The notes: generated by a model from the sequence alone, not told the origin. A stretch of DNA of 54,355 nt from Magnetospirillum sulfuroxidans (GCF_018224925.1 NZ_JAGTUF010000022.1:1-54355); one strand, 5' to 3'; numbered from the stretch's first letter, positions 27,813 through 37,510 are shown. Translations and numbers: made by a program.

Positions 27813-29087
27813 ATGGTGGTCGGATTGCTCAAACGCCTGTTCGGCGGCGGCCGCAAATTCTCCTACGAAGAGGCGCGCGAACTGGCCGCCCACGACGACA
27901 GCGCCGTCCGCGCCACCTTGGCCGCCCAATCGGAAGTGCGGCCGGAAATTCTGTATTTCCTGACCGAGGACCGGGACCCCGTCGTCCGCCGCAACGTCGC
28001 CGCCAATCCGGCCACGCCGCCGCAAGCCCATCCGGCCTTGGCCGCCGATGCCGATGACCAAGTCCGCGCCGGACTGGCGGCCAAGATCGCCCGCCTTGCC
28101 CCCGGCCTGAACGCCCATGAACAAGATCGCCTGCGCCGGGCGACCTATGAAGCGCTGGAATTACTGGCCCGCGACCGCATCCCCAAGGTACGCGAGATTC
28201 TGTCCGAAGCCTTGAAGGACGTGGCCAACGCCCCCCCCGACGTCATCCGCCGTCTGGCCCGCGACGCCGAAATCGCGGTGGCGGCGCCGGTCTTGCAATT
28301 CTCGCCGGTTCTCACCGACGAAGACTTGCTGGAAGTGATCGGCGGCACCCCCATTCCCGGTGCATTGGCGGCCATTTCCAAGCGAGCCGCCGTCAATGTG
28401 CGGGTCGCCGACGCCATTGCCGCCACCGACGATGTCGACGCCATCGCCATCTTGCTGGGCAACCCATCGGCGCAAATCCGCGAAGAAACCCTGGATCGTC
28501 TGGCCGACCGCGCCACCGACATCGAAGCCTGGCACCAGCCTTTGTGCCAACGCCCGGCCTTGCCGTCGAAAACCGCCGCCAAATTGGCCCGATTCGTCGC
28601 CTCGAATTTGCTGGAATCCCTGGCGGCACGCCACGATCTTGACCGCGAGGCGGCGGTGGCGGTGGCCGCCGTGGTGGCCAAGCGTCTGGACGAAATGGAA
28701 GTCTCCGGCCCGCAGCGCGCCGAGGCCCGCAAGGCCTCGGACGAGGCCTCGGCCCTGGTCCGCGCCCGCCAATTGCGGGAAAAGGGTCAGTTGGACGAAA
28801 GCACCATCGACACCGCGCTGACCGGCAACGACACCGCCTTCGTCGTCTGCGCCCTGGCGGTGCTGGCGGAACTGCCGGTGACCGTGGTGCGCAAGACCGT
28901 CGCCACCCAAAGCGCCAAGGGTATTCTCGCCATCGCCTGGAAAGCCGGCCTGTCCGTGGCCTTGGCCGAACAGATGCAATCCAAGCTGCTTCGGCTACCG
29001 CAAAGCCGCACCCTGCGCGGCCGCGACGGCGCCTTCCCGCTGACCAGCGACGAAATGGTCTGGCAATTGGAATTCCTGGCCGGCTGA
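27813..29087 (+). CDS. DUF2336 HEAT-like repeat protein
   Basis: The 424-residue soluble protein is built of short paired helices in a HEAT-like manner, for example REILSEALKDVANAPPDVIR and REETLDRLADRATDIEAWHQ, and matches the pattern of DUF2336 proteins of alphaproteobacteria. It starts MVVGLLKRLFGGGRKFSYEE. A basic N-terminus could associate with membrane or protein partners. No enzymatic motif is visible. It begins 3 bp after the diguanylate cyclase stop, so the two are probably cotranscribed, and a c-di-GMP-related scaffold role is a plausible inference only. A strong hairpin follows its stop. Confidence 0.8.
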   Translation: MVVGLLKRLFGGGRKFSYEEARELAAHDDSAVRATLAAQSEVRPEILYFLTEDRDPVVRRNVAANPATPPQAHPALAADADDQVRAGLAAKIARLAPGLNAHEQDRLRRATYEALELLARDRIPKVREILSEALKDVANAPPDVIRRLARDAEIAVAAPVLQFSPVLTDEDLLEVIGGTPIPGALAAISKRAAVNVRVADAIAATDDVDAIAILLGNPSAQIREETLDRLADRATDIEAWHQPLCQRPALPSKTAAKLARFVASNLLESLAARHDLDREAAVAVAAVVAKRLDEMEVSGPQRAEARKASDEASALVRARQLREKGQLDESTIDTALTGNDTAFVVCALAVLAELPVTVVRKTVATQSAKGILAIAWKAGLSVALAEQMQSKLLRLPQSRTLRGRDGAFPLTSDEMVWQLEFLAG

Positions 29088-29110
29088 TCGTTCATCCGGC
29101 CGACCATTGC

Positions 29111-29140
29111 CGGCGGGTCGCTGAAGACGGCGACCCGCCG
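29111..29140. terminator. Convergent hairpin between the DUF2336 gene and fabI
   Basis: CGGCGGGTCGC (29111-29121) and GCGACCCGCCG (29130-29140) form a perfect 11-bp stem with an 8-base loop midway between two convergent genes. There is no clear T-run, so it may end transcripts weakly or with Rho. Confidence 0.6.
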
Positions 29141-29151
29141 AAACAATCGCT

Positions 29152-29952
29152 TTAGCCGACGATGTGGTAGCCGCCGTCGATGAACAAGGTGGTGCCGGTC
29201 ACCGACTTGGCCAGATCACTGACCAGATAGGCGGCGAACGAACCGCAATCATCGAGATCGGCCAGATGATGCGTCGGCGCCTTGGCGGCGGCGGCTTCCA
29301 TCAGTTCGTCGAAACGATCAATGCCGGAAGCGGCGCGGGTCTTCAGCGGGCCGGGCGACAGGGCGACGACACGGATCCCCTTGGCCCCCAATTCGACGGC
29401 CATGTACTTGGTCGAAGCTTCCAGCGCCGCCTTGACCGGACCCATGACGTTATAATGCTCAACCACCTTACGGCCGCCATAGAACGACACGGTGATCAGG
29501 CAGCCGCCATTGGTCATCAGCGGCTCGGCCAGCTTGGCCACGCGCATGAAGGAATGGCACGACACGTCCATGGCCAGCATGAAGCCATCGCGTGAGCAAT
29601 CGGTGACGCGGCCATGCAGATCCTCGCGGTTGGCGAAAGCGATGGAATGGATGACGAAATCCAACCGGCCCCAGGTCTTTTCGATTTCGGCGAAGACCGC
29701 TTCAAGCTGGCCTTCCTCGCGCACGTCGCAGGGCAGAATGATCGAAGCGTCCAGCCCTTCGGCCAGCGGCCGCACATATTTTTCCGACTTGTCGTTCAAA
29801 TAGGTGACGGCCAGTTCGGCGCCGTTGGCGCGGCAATGCAGGGCACAGCCATAGGCGATGCTTTGGTCATTGGCAATGCCGATGACCAGACCTTTCTTAC
29901 CCTTCAAGGACAGGGTTTCGACGTTCAGGTACGGCTTGACGGTGGCATCCAT
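29152..29952 (-). CDS. fabI: Enoyl-ACP reductase FabI
   Basis: FabI reduces trans-2-enoyl-ACP with NADH in each cycle of type II fatty acid synthesis. The 266-residue protein has the FabI-type nucleotide site (GLVIGIANDQSIAYGCALHC) and the catalytic Tyr-X6-Lys in HYNVMGPVKAALEAS. The usual second active-site tyrosine (TYYG or SYLG in relatives) is Phe here (SFYG), as in mycobacterial InhA. The substrate loop reads SPGPLKTRAASGI. The ATG at 29952 has GAGGAG upstream; a longer frame to 30015 adds unrelated sequence. The substitution suggests a divergent paralogue, so a second fabI elsewhere in the genome is possible. Confidence 0.9.
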   Translation of the reverse strand: MDATVKPYLNVETLSLKGKKGLVIGIANDQSIAYGCALHCRANGAELAVTYLNDKSEKYVRPLAEGLDASIILPCDVREEGQLEAVFAEIEKTWGRLDFVIHSIAFANREDLHGRVTDCSRDGFMLAMDVSCHSFMRVAKLAEPLMTNGGCLITVSFYGGRKVVEHYNVMGPVKAALEASTKYMAVELGAKGIRVVALSPGPLKTRAASGIDRFDELMEAAAAKAPTHHLADLDDCGSFAAYLVSDLAKSVTGTTLFIDGGYHIVG

Positions 29953-29985
29953 AACAGGCGGGCTCCTCGAGTTTCGCTGCGATGC

Positions 29986-30015
29986 AGCATAACCCCTTGG
30001 CCCGCCATAACTCAA
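29986..30015 (-). promoter_or_regulatory. Candidate sigma-70-type promoter of fabI
   Basis: On the minus strand TTGAGT (30015-30010) and TATGCT (29991-29986) are separated by 18 bases, about 35 bp before the fabI ATG. The -35 box departs from consensus at its end, so the call is moderate. Confidence 0.45.
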
Positions 30016-30084
30016 GAGCTTGCCGGCTGATTTCCCTGAATCGTCATGTGGGTTTTACATTAGAATTTAGTGCATCAAGCGACC

Positions 30085-30113
30085 TTGACCTTCTGTCACG
30101 GTACGGTTATGTA
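30085..30113 (+). promoter_or_regulatory. Candidate promoter of metZ, placed to start at the riboswitch
   Basis: TTGACC (30085-30090) and TATGTA (30108-30113) are separated by 17 bases. A start about seven bases after the -10 box would fall at 30119-30121, exactly where the SAM-II riboswitch begins, which supports both calls. Confidence 0.6.
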
Positions 30114-30118
30114 TTTCC

Positions 30119-30174
30119 CTGGTGGTGATTTGTCCGACCGGCTTGCGGCCACCTTAAACAAACGCTAAAGAGGC
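30119..30174 (+). promoter_or_regulatory. SAM-II (metA-type) riboswitch
   Basis: The RNA matches the SAM-II pseudoknot element of alphaproteobacteria. The P1 stem pairs GGTGG (30121-30125) with CCACC (30149-30153). The conserved TGATTT follows P1, CTTGC lies in the loop, and GCTAAAGAGG (30164-30173) forms the 3' pseudoknot strand that usually overlaps the ribosome site. SAM binding would lower expression of metZ. Here the ATG of metZ is 74 bp beyond the element, further than usual. Confidence 0.9.
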
Positions 30175-30247
30175 TCACGGCGCGACTCCGCAAAGTCTGT
30201 GTCGCCGCCTTGCCCCGGTCAGGTTCATCGTGCCGAAGGGGCCAAAT

Positions 30248-31441
30248 ATGACCAAGATCACCACCCGCACCCTGCGCCCGCGGACATTGTCCGTCCGTGC
30301 CGGCACCGCCCGCACCGGTTTTTCCGAGACCAGCGAAGCCATCTTCATGAATTCCGGCTTTGTCTATGGCAGCGCCGAGGAAGCGGAGCAAAGCTTCGAC
30401 GGCACCTTGGACCGCATGGTCTATTCCCGCTTCAAGAATCCCACCGTCGCCATGTTCGAAGAACGCCTGGCCGCGATCGAGGGGGCCGAGGCCTGCCGAG
30501 CCACCGCTTCGGGTATGGCCGCCGTTCATGCCGCCATCGTCTGTCAGGTCAAGGCCGGCGATCGGGTGGTGGCGCCGCGCGCCCTGTTCGGCTCGTGCAC
30601 CTGGATCATTGGCGACCTGCTGCCGCGCTTCGGCGTTCAGGCGGTCTTCGTCGATGGCACCGATCTGGATCAGTGGCGCGCCGCCCTGTCCCAGCCCACC
30701 GCTTTGGTGTTTCTGGAAACGCCGTCGAACCCGACGCTGGAAATCATCGACCTGCCGGCGGTGGCCGAATTGGCCCATGCCGCCGGCGCCCGCGTCGTCG
30801 TCGATAACGTCTTTGCCACCCCGGTCTTGCAAAGCCCGCTGCAATTGGGCGCCGATGTGGTGGTTTATTCGGCCACCAAACATATCGACGGCCAGGGCCG
30901 CTGTCTGGGCGGGGCTGTCCTCGGCAGCGCCCAATTCTGTGACGATGTGTTGGGCCCCTATCTGCGCCACACCGGCCCGGCGCTGTCGCCCTTCAATGCC
31001 TGGGTGCTGCTAAAGGGCCTGGAAACCTTGGACCTGCGGGTCGAACGTCACGCCGCCAACGCGTTGAAGATCGCCCTTTTCCTTGAAAGCCGCCCCGAAA
31101 TCGCCCGTGTGCTTTATCCCGGCCTGGAAAGTCACCCGCAGCACGCTTTGGCCAAACGGCAAATGCGGGGATTCGGCGGCATCGTCGCCTTTGCCCTCAA
31201 GGACGGCAAGCAGGCCGCCTACACGTTGCTGAACGGGCTTGAGGTCATCGACATTTCCAACAATCTGGGCGACGCCAAAAGCTTGGCCTGCCATCCCTGG
31301 ACCACCACCCACCAGCGTCTCAGTCCCGAAGCCAAGCTGGCCCAAGGCATCACCGAAGGGCTAATCCGGCTGTCGGTGGGATTGGAAGATGCCGATGATC
31401 TCATCGACGATCTGGCCTTGGCCCTGCAAAGCGGCCTATGA
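30248..31441 (+). CDS. metZ: O-succinylhomoserine sulfhydrylase
   Basis: MetZ is a PLP enzyme that makes homocysteine from an O-acylated homoserine and sulfide in methionine synthesis. The 397-residue protein starts [19 protein letters not shown]. It has [20 protein letters not shown], the glycine-rich PLP part ([12 protein letters not shown]), the strand [16 protein letters not shown] and the PLP lysine in [16 protein letters not shown]. The C-terminus carries [16 protein letters not shown] and [17 protein letters not shown]. The ATG at 30248 has AAGGGG eight bases upstream; an in-frame GTG at 30230 does not. SAM-II control upstream fits the function. MetZ versus other Cys/Met PLP enzymes is judged from overall pattern. 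Confidence 0.95.
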   Translation: MTKITTRTLRPRTLSVRAGTARTGFSETSEAIFMNSGFVYGSAEEAEQSFDGTLDRMVYSRFKNPTVAMFEERLAAIEGAEACRATASGMAAVHAAIVCQVKAGDRVVAPRALFGSCTWIIGDLLPRFGVQAVFVDGTDLDQWRAALSQPTALVFLETPSNPTLEIIDLPAVAELAHAAGARVVVDNVFATPVLQSPLQLGADVVVYSATKHIDGQGRCLGGAVLGSAQFCDDVLGPYLRHTGPALSPFNAWVLLKGLETLDLRVERHAANALKIALFLESRPEIARVLYPGLESHPQHALAKRQMRGFGGIVAFALKDGKQAAYTLLNGLEVIDISNNLGDAKSLACHPWTTTHQRLSPEAKLAQGITEGLIRLSVGLEDADDLIDDLALALQSGL

Positions 31442-31478
31442 TAGAGGCTTAGGTCAATCTGGGCGTGGAAGCACGATT

Positions 31479-31871
31479 ATGTACTCTGAAACCACCCGCG
31501 GCATTCAGGTGACGGTCCGGCCGGATTATCTGGAAGACCAGTCATCGCCAACGGAAAATCACTATGTCTGGGCCTATCACGTCCGCATTGAAAATCGCGG
31601 GGCCGAGACCGTGCAGTTGAAAAGCCGCCACTGGAAGATCACCGATGCGCTGGGACGCCTGCAAGAAGTGCAAGGCGCCGGCGTCATCGGCGAACAGCCG
31701 GTGCTGCAACCGGGCGATTCGTTCGAATATACCAGCGGCACGCCGCTTTCGACCCCGTCGGGAATCATGGCCGGCACCTACCAGATGCAGGCCGCCGACG
31801 GCGCCACCTTCGATGTCGCCATCCCGGCATTTTCCCTGGATTCTCCGCATCAGGCCATCCGCTTGAATTGA
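31479..31871 (+). CDS. apaG: ApaG protein
   Basis: The 130-residue protein is ApaG, a small fibronectin type III-like beta protein. Characteristic parts are [56 protein letters not shown] and [12 protein letters not shown]. In gammaproteobacteria mutants have been linked to cobalt resistance and magnesium efflux, but the biochemical role is unclear. The start ATG at 31479 follows from the usual family N-terminus. It lies 37 bp after metZ, so may share its transcript and SAM control, an inference. Confidence 0.93.
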   Translation: MYSETTRGIQVTVRPDYLEDQSSPTENHYVWAYHVRIENRGAETVQLKSRHWKITDALGRLQEVQGAGVIGEQPVLQPGDSFEYTSGTPLSTPSGIMAGTYQMQAADGATFDVAIPAFSLDSPHQAIRLN

Positions 31872-31924
31872 CGACACGGTCTTGCATTGCCCCTGGGGCA
31901 GCGCCACATGAGGGGGGCACGTTC

Positions 31925-32587
31925 ATGACCCAGGAGCCCGATGTGAACAGCCAGACCCCGCCGCATTCCAAGGATACCGACACCCTGAGCCGGCGACGCC
32001 CCAGCCGCGCCGAAGCCGAACACGCCGTTCGCACGCTGATCGAATGGGCGGGCGACGATCCGGAACGCGAAGGTTTGTTGGGCACCCCCGATCGCGTGGT
32101 GCGCTCTTACGAAGAATTCTTCGCCGGCTATGACCTCGACCCGGTGGAGATGCTCAACCGCACCTTCGAGGAAACCGATGGCTATGACGAAATGGTGATC
32201 TTGCGCGACATCCGCCTGGAATCCCATTGCGAGCATCACATGGTGCCGATCATCGGCAAGGCCCATGTCGCCTATCTGCCCGACCGCCGGGTGGTCGGCA
32301 TCTCCAAGCTTGCCCGTGTCGTCGAGGTCTTCGCCAAACGCCTGCAAATCCAGGAAAAACTGACCGCTCAAATCGCCAACACCATCAACGAGGTGTTACA
32401 GCCCAAGGGGGTGGCGGTGATCATCGAGGCGGCGCATCAATGCATGACCACCCGTGGCATCCACAAACCCGGCGTCACCATGGTCACCAGCCGCATGCTC
32501 GGCGTCTTCCGCGACCATCCGCCGACCCGTAAGGAATTCATGTCGCTGATCCAAGGCCAACACGGCGGCGGTCTGTCCAACGCCTGA
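31925..32587 (+). CDS. folE: GTP cyclohydrolase I
   Basis: FolE converts GTP to dihydroneopterin triphosphate, the first step of folate (and pterin) synthesis. The 220-residue protein has the zinc-binding and active-site stretch [40 protein letters not shown] and the C-terminal [13 protein letters not shown]. All metal ligands (Cys and His of SHCEHH and the late Cys) are visible. The ATG at 31925 has AGGGGGG eight bases before it. The first 45 residues are family-variable. It follows apaG by 53 bp and is followed by a convergent hairpin. Confidence 0.96.
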   Translation: MTQEPDVNSQTPPHSKDTDTLSRRRPSRAEAEHAVRTLIEWAGDDPEREGLLGTPDRVVRSYEEFFAGYDLDPVEMLNRTFEETDGYDEMVILRDIRLESHCEHHMVPIIGKAHVAYLPDRRVVGISKLARVVEVFAKRLQIQEKLTAQIANTINEVLQPKGVAVIIEAAHQCMTTRGIHKPGVTMVTSRMLGVFRDHPPTRKEFMSLIQGQHGGGLSNA

Positions 32588-32613
32588 GTGATCGGCTGAT
32601 CCCGACCGCCGAG

Positions 32614-32642
32614 ACCGTGATGGCTTGACTGCGCATCACGGT
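32614..32642. terminator. Convergent hairpin between folE and the multicopper oxidase gene
   Basis: ACCGTGATG (32614-32622) and CATCACGGT (32634-32642) form a perfect 9-bp stem with an 11-base loop. It lies in the 55-bp gap between two convergent stops. A T-run is weak, so efficiency is uncertain. Confidence 0.55.
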
Positions 32643-34073
32643 TTAGGTCACCCGGATATAGCCCATCATCCCGGTTTCCTGATGCTCGATGATGTGGCAA
32701 TGCAACATCCAATCGCCCGGCTCACCGGCGACAAAGGCGATGCGCACCCGTTCATCCGGGGCAGCCAGGACGGTGTCCACCCATTGCCGCCGGGTCGGTC
32801 CCCGGCTGGACGATTCGACCCGGAAGGTGTGGCCGTGCAGATGGACCGGATGGGGATGCTGGGTATGGTTGGCGATCTCGGCCACGTAAGTGCGCCCGGA
32901 TTTCAACTCGGCCAGGGGCGGCGGGCGCTTGTCCATGTCCATGGCCGGCCAAGCTTTGCCATTGATGGCCCAGAACAATTTGTCGCTGCGGCACAACGCC
33001 TCGTCGCCGAAGCGATTGTCCTTCAGCCAGGCATCCAGCGCCGGATCGGACACCCCGGCTTGCAGCGACAACGGAAAAACCTGGGCATCCGACAAATCCG
33101 GTTCCGGCAATTCCGCCGCCGGCAGGATCAACGGCCGATTGTCGCGCCGCCGAGCCACCCCCTCGGTCACCACCGTGGCCAGGGTGAACGGCTCTTGCCC
33201 CCAGCTATCTTGGATCAACACCTTGGTCCCGGCCTTGGTCGGCGCCGTCAGCGCCAGATCGACCCGCATGGCCGGCCCCAACCGCCAGCCCGTCACCGGG
33301 AAGGGCGGACAGGCGTTGCCGTCGGTGGCGATCACCGCCACTGCTGCTCCCGTCGCCTCTAGGGTCATGATGCGGGTGACGTCCAGATTGAGCAGACGCA
33401 AACGCAAACGCGTGCCCGGCGCCACGGTGATGACCGGCGGCGAACCGCCATTGATACTGCGCCGACTGCCGAAAGTTCCGGCACGGGCGGCGCCGCGATC
33501 GGTGACGAAGGCCTGATAGGCGCCATCCTGGCCGACCCGCCAATCCTTGACCGCCAAAGTGTGGTCCTGGTCGAACAGCCCATCCTCGCGCGGGTCTTCG
33601 ACGACCAGCACCCCCGCCAGACCACGGCCCAAAGCCTCGGCGGTCATGCAATGAGGATGGAAGAAAAAGGTTCCCGGATCGGGCGGGGCGAAGCTGTACA
33701 GAAATTCATCGCCGGTCTTCACCGGGTCTTGGGTGATGTAGGGAACGCCATCCATGGCCAGCGGCACCCGGACGCCGTGCCAGTGGATGGAGGTGTGGTC
33801 CTTGAGCTGGTTGCGCAGCAACAAATGCGACATCTGGCCGCGCTTCAATCGCACTTCCACCGGCCAGCCGGCCTTGTACGACCACAGGGTTGACGGCGCC
33901 GAACAACCGGGCAGCACGAACGGCGTCTCTTGCGATTCCAGCACGATCGGCGCCGCCGCCGCCGACGCCGACGACGCTGCCAACAGCGGCGACGGCAGCA
34001 GGGAAACCCCCGCCAATCCCAGCATTTCCGTCATCAAACCGCGCCGGGACAATGTCCGGAATTGGTACCGCAT
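32643..34073 (-). CDS. Tat-exported multicopper oxidase (CueO/SufI-like)
   Basis: The 476-residue product has a twin-arginine signal (LSRRGLMTEMLGLAGVSLL). Three cupredoxin domains carry all copper sites: HWHGV and FFFHPHCMT for types 2 and 3, HPHPVHLHGHTF, and the type 1/3 site HCHIIEHQETGMMG with its axial Met. A Met-rich insert typical of E. coli CueO is not seen, so it need not be a cuprous oxidase. The ATG at 34073 has GGGGAG seven bases upstream. It is expressed alone, on the opposite strand to folE. Likely substrates are metal ions or phenolics in the periplasm; this is not determined. Confidence 0.9.
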   Translation of the reverse strand: MRYQFRTLSRRGLMTEMLGLAGVSLLPSPLLAASSASAAAAPIVLESQETPFVLPGCSAPSTLWSYKAGWPVEVRLKRGQMSHLLLRNQLKDHTSIHWHGVRVPLAMDGVPYITQDPVKTGDEFLYSFAPPDPGTFFFHPHCMTAEALGRGLAGVLVVEDPREDGLFDQDHTLAVKDWRVGQDGAYQAFVTDRGAARAGTFGSRRSINGGSPPVITVAPGTRLRLRLLNLDVTRIMTLEATGAAVAVIATDGNACPPFPVTGWRLGPAMRVDLALTAPTKAGTKVLIQDSWGQEPFTLATVVTEGVARRRDNRPLILPAAELPEPDLSDAQVFPLSLQAGVSDPALDAWLKDNRFGDEALCRSDKLFWAINGKAWPAMDMDKRPPPLAELKSGRTYVAEIANHTQHPHPVHLHGHTFRVESSSRGPTRRQWVDTVLAAPDERVRIAFVAGEPGDWMLHCHIIEHQETGMMGYIRVT

Positions 34074-34149
34074 GTCGTTTTCTCCCCACCACCGCATAAT
34101 GTGCGAATGATAAGCAATAACAGTGCGTCCAGCAACAGGCGGCCATCAA

Positions 34150-34181
34150 AAAACCCGCCGCAATCGCTTGCGGCGGGTTTT
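34150..34181 (-). terminator. Intrinsic terminator of the leu operon
   Basis: AAAACCCGCCGCAA (34150-34163) and TTGCGGCGGGTTTT (34168-34181) form a perfect 14-bp stem with a 4-base loop. On the minus strand it is followed by six T residues, 19 bp after the leuB stop. Confidence 0.9.
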
Positions 34182-34200
34182 CCGTTAACCTAACGATGGA

Positions 34201-35307
34201 TCAGACCATCTTTTCCAATTCGCGGATGATGGATTCGCCCATCACCGTGGTCGATACCTTGGCCTTGCCCGGCGCCATGATGTCGGCGGTGCGCAAACCA
34301 CCCTTCAAGACATTCTTGACCGCGGTTTCGATCATGTCGGCTTCCGCGTCCATGTTGAACGAATAGCGCAGGCACATGGCGAACGACAAGATGGTGGCCA
34401 GCGGGTTGGCGATGTCCTTGCCCTGAATGTCCGGGGCGGAACCGTGCACCGGCTCGTACAGCGCCTTGCGGTTGCCATTGGCATCGGCGGCGCCCAGGCT
34501 TGCCGACGGCAGCATGCCCAAGGAACCGGTCAGCATGGCGGCGCAATCGGACAAGATGTCGCCGAACATGTTTTCGGTGACCATGACGTCGAATTGCTTG
34601 GGATTGCGCACCAACTGCATGGCGGCGTTGTCCACGTACATGTGGGTCAATTCGATGTCGGGGTATTCTTCCTGTTGCAGCTTGATCATCTCTTCGCGCC
34701 ACAGCACCGTGCATTCCAGCACATTGGCCTTATCGACGCTGCACAGCTTCTTGTTGCGCTTGCGCGCCAGATCGAAGGCGGCGCGGCCGATGCGCTGAAT
34801 CTCGCTGGTGGTGTAGGTCAGGGTGTTGACGCCCTTACGTTCACCATTGGCCAGGGTCTCGATGCCGCGCGGCTGGCCGAAATACAGGCCGCCGGTCAAT
34901 TCGCGCACGATCATGATGTCCAGGCCCTGAACCACGTCGGCCTTCAAGGTCGAGGCTTCGACCAGGGCGTCGAACACCACCGCCGGACGCAGATTGGCGA
35001 ACAGACCCATTTCCTTGCGGATGCCCAACAGACCGCGTTCCGGCTTTTTGTCGAACGGCAGATCATCCCATTTGGGACCACCGACGGCGCCCAACAGCAC
35101 CGCGTCGGCGGCCATGGCGGCGGTCAGGGTCTGTTCCGGCAGCGGCGTGCCATGCACGTCATAGGCGGAGCCGCCGATCAGTCCTTCGGAAATGTCGAAG
35201 GCGATATTCCGCTTCTTGCCCATCCAGTCGATGATGCGGCGGACCTGAACCATCACTTCCTGGCCGATACCGTCGCCGGGGAGGATAAGCAGTTTCTTGG
35301 CGGTCAT
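34201..35307 (-). CDS. leuB: 3-isopropylmalate dehydrogenase
   Basis: LeuB oxidises and decarboxylates 3-isopropylmalate to ketoisocaproate with NAD. The 368-residue protein starts [19 protein letters not shown] and has [12 protein letters not shown], the isopropylmalate-binding [14 protein letters not shown], the active-site region [19 protein letters not shown] and [20 protein letters not shown] with NAD recognition. Length is standard. It is the last gene of leuC-leuD-leuB, separated from leuD by a 151-bp gap that holds a long inverted repeat, and ends at an intrinsic terminator. Confidence 0.97.
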   Translation of the reverse strand: MTAKKLLILPGDGIGQEVMVQVRRIIDWMGKKRNIAFDISEGLIGGSAYDVHGTPLPEQTLTAAMAADAVLLGAVGGPKWDDLPFDKKPERGLLGIRKEMGLFANLRPAVVFDALVEASTLKADVVQGLDIMIVRELTGGLYFGQPRGIETLANGERKGVNTLTYTTSEIQRIGRAAFDLARKRNKKLCSVDKANVLECTVLWREEMIKLQQEEYPDIELTHMYVDNAAMQLVRNPKQFDVMVTENMFGDILSDCAAMLTGSLGMLPSASLGAADANGNRKALYEPVHGSAPDIQGKDIANPLATILSFAMCLRYSFNMDAEADMIETAVKNVLKGGLRTADIMAPGKAKVSTTVMGESIIRELEKMV

Positions 35308-35332
35308 GGGATAACCTCTTTAGAAAATTGAA

Positions 35333-35448
35333 GCACAGAGGCGCAGAGGCACAGAGATGCCCGGCCAGAATGACGCATCGGACCTCAGAGGCGAGAGGCG
35401 CAGCATCGAGAACGAAGACGTCCTCTCTGTGCCTCTGTGTCTCTGTGG
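35333..35448. repeat. Long inverted repeat with CACAGAG motifs between leuD and leuB
   Basis: The arms 35333-35357 and 35424-35448 are each 25 bases and nearly perfect reverse complements; both contain repeated CACAGAGG-type blocks (for example CAGAGGCACAGAGA). The 66-base spacer has further GAGGCGAGAGGCGC. The arm resembles the CCACAGAGACACAGAGGC repeats seen in many bacterial genomes. It could fold as an RNA stem between leuD and leuB and alter their relative output. Confidence 0.7.
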
Positions 35449-35458
35449 TTAATCCACC

Positions 35459-36064
35459 TTACAGCCAGGGGCTGGAAATCTTGCGCGTGGCTTCGAAGGC
35501 GGCGATCTTGTCGTCCTTCATCAGCGTCAGGCCGATATCGTCCAGACCGTTCAACAGGCAATGCTTGCGGAAGGCATCGACGTCGAACTTGACCTTGGAC
35601 CCGTCCGGCGCAGTGATTTCCTGCGCCTCAAGATCGATGGTGAAGGTGGCGTTGGCGCCGTTCTCGGCCTGCTTGGACAGGCTGTCGACCACGTCTTGCG
35701 GCAGCTTGATCGGCAAAATGCCGTTCTTGAAGCAATTGCTGAAGAAGATGTCGGCGAAACTGGGCGCGATGACGCAGCGGATGCCGAAATCGGCGATGGC
35801 CCACGGCGCATGTTCCCGCGACGAACCACAGCCGAAATTGTTGCCGGCGATCAGAACCTTGGCGGCGCGATAGGCCGGCTGGTTCAAGACGAAGCCAGGC
35901 ACCTCGGCGCCGTCGGCGGTATAACGCATCTCGTCGAACAAATTCTTGCCCAGACCGGTGCGCTTGATGGTCTTCAGGAATTGCTTGGGGATGATCATGT
36001 CGGTGTCGATATTGATCATCGCCATCGGCGCCGCGACGCCGGTGAGTACGGTGAATTTTTCCAT
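35459..36064 (-). CDS. leuD: 3-isopropylmalate dehydratase small subunit
   Basis: LeuD forms the dehydratase with LeuC that isomerises 2- to 3-isopropylmalate. The 201-residue protein starts [20 protein letters not shown], with [19 protein letters not shown] and the swivel-domain stretch [20 protein letters not shown]. Later [18 protein letters not shown] completes the family pattern. The start is the ATG at 36064; longer frames are not real. It lies 11 bp after leuC and is transcribed with it. Confidence 0.97.
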   Translation of the reverse strand: MEKFTVLTGVAAPMAMINIDTDMIIPKQFLKTIKRTGLGKNLFDEMRYTADGAEVPGFVLNQPAYRAAKVLIAGNNFGCGSSREHAPWAIADFGIRCVIAPSFADIFFSNCFKNGILPIKLPQDVVDSLSKQAENGANATFTIDLEAQEITAPDGSKVKFDVDAFRKHCLLNGLDDIGLTLMKDDKIAAFEATRKISSPWL

Positions 36065-36075
36065 GATCGTTTCCC

Positions 36076-37479
36076 CTACAGCGACCGCACGTCGCACAAC
36101 TTGCCGGTGATGGCGGCGGCGGCGGCCATGGCCGGGCTGACCAAGTGGGTGCGACCGCCGCGGCCTTGACGGCCTTCGAAATTGCGGTTCGAGGTCGAGG
36201 CCGAACGCTGGCCCGGCTTCAACTGGTCGGCGTTCATGGCCAGACACATGGAGCAACCGGGTTCGCGCCATTCGGCCCCGGCGTCGATGAAGATCTGGTC
36301 CAGGCCTTCGGCTTCCGCCTGTTCCTTGACCAGACCGGAACCGGGCACGATCAGCGCCTGGACGTTTGCCGCGACCTTGCGGCCCTTGAACACTTCGGCG
36401 GCGGCGCGGAAATCCTCGATGCGGCCATTGGTGCACGAACCGATGAAGACGACGTCGACGGCGATGTCGGTGGCCTTCATCCCCGCGGTCAGGCCCATAT
36501 ATTCCAGCGACCGTTCGACGGCGCGGCGCTTGTTTTCATCGGCGATATCGGCCGGGTTGGGCACGGTGCCGGTGATGGCGATGACGTCTTCCGGGCTGGT
36601 GCCCCAGGTGATCTGCGGCACCAGGGTGCTGGCGTCCAGCGTGATCTCGGCGTCGAAGGTCGCGTCGGCGTCGGTGAACAGCGTCTTCCAATACGACACG
36701 GCGGCTTCGAAGGCGGCGGCCTTGGGGGCGCGCGGCTTGCCCATGATGTAATCGAAGGTGGTCTGGTCAGGGGCGATCAGACCGGCGCGCGCGCCGGCTT
36801 CGATGGTCATGTTGCAGACCGTCATCCGGCCTTCCATGGACAGGCTGGTGATGGCTTCGCCGGCGAATTCGACCACATAGCCGGTACCGCCGGCAGTGCC
36901 GATCTTGCCGATGATGGCCAGCACGATGTCCTTGGCGGTGACGCCGGCGGGCGCGGTGCCGGTGACGGTGATGCGCATGTTCTTGGCCGGCTTTTGCACC
37001 AGGGTCTGGGTGGCCAGCACGTGCTCGACTTCCGAGGTGCCGATGCCAAAGGCAAGCGAGCCGAACGCGCCATGAGTGGCGGTGTGGCTGTCGCCGCAGA
37101 CGATGGTGGTGCCGGGCAGGGTAAAGCCCTGTTCGGGGCCGACGATATGGACGACGCCCTGGCGGATATCATCCATGCGCAGATATTCGACGGCGAAATC
37201 ACGGGCATTGGCTTCCAGGGTTTCCACCTGAATGCGGCTTTCCTCGTTCTCGATACCCTTGGACCGATCCGTGGTCGGCACATTGTGATCGGCCACCGCC
37301 AGGGTCAGTTCCGGGTGACGAACCTTGCGGCCGGTCAGGCGCAGACCTTCGAACGCCTGCGGGCTGGTGACTTCATGCACCATATGGCGATCAATATAGA
37401 TCAGGCAGGTGCCGTCATCTTGGACATCCACCAAATGGGCGTCCCAGATCTTGTCGAACAATGTGCGCGGCTTGGACAT
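36076..37479 (-). CDS. leuC: 3-isopropylmalate dehydratase large subunit
   Basis: LeuC carries the [4Fe-4S] cluster of isopropylmalate isomerase. The 467-residue protein has [20 protein letters not shown] at its start, the substrate-binding [19 protein letters not shown], and the cluster cysteines in [19 protein letters not shown] and [11 protein letters not shown]. The aconitase-family order is intact. It is the first gene of leuC-leuD-leuB and its leader contains two strong hairpins (37511-37600), which may control the operon. Confidence 0.97.
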   Translation of the reverse strand: MSKPRTLFDKIWDAHLVDVQDDGTCLIYIDRHMVHEVTSPQAFEGLRLTGRKVRHPELTLAVADHNVPTTDRSKGIENEESRIQVETLEANARDFAVEYLRMDDIRQGVVHIVGPEQGFTLPGTTIVCGDSHTATHGAFGSLAFGIGTSEVEHVLATQTLVQKPAKNMRITVTGTAPAGVTAKDIVLAIIGKIGTAGGTGYVVEFAGEAITSLSMEGRMTVCNMTIEAGARAGLIAPDQTTFDYIMGKPRAPKAAAFEAAVSYWKTLFTDADATFDAEITLDASTLVPQITWGTSPEDVIAITGTVPNPADIADENKRRAVERSLEYMGLTAGMKATDIAVDVVFIGSCTNGRIEDFRAAAEVFKGRKVAANVQALIVPGSGLVKEQAEAEGLDQIFIDAGAEWREPGCSMCLAMNADQLKPGQRSASTSNRNFEGRQGRGGRTHLVSPAMAAAAAITGKLCDVRSL

Positions 37480-37510
37480 GGGTCTTCCTTAAGACGAAAC
37501 GAGGCTTCCC

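Noticed and set aside
35333-35448. Insertion sequence ends flanking a mobile element
   Set aside because: The spacer is only 66 bp, with no transposase and no target duplication seen. It is described as an inverted repeat only.
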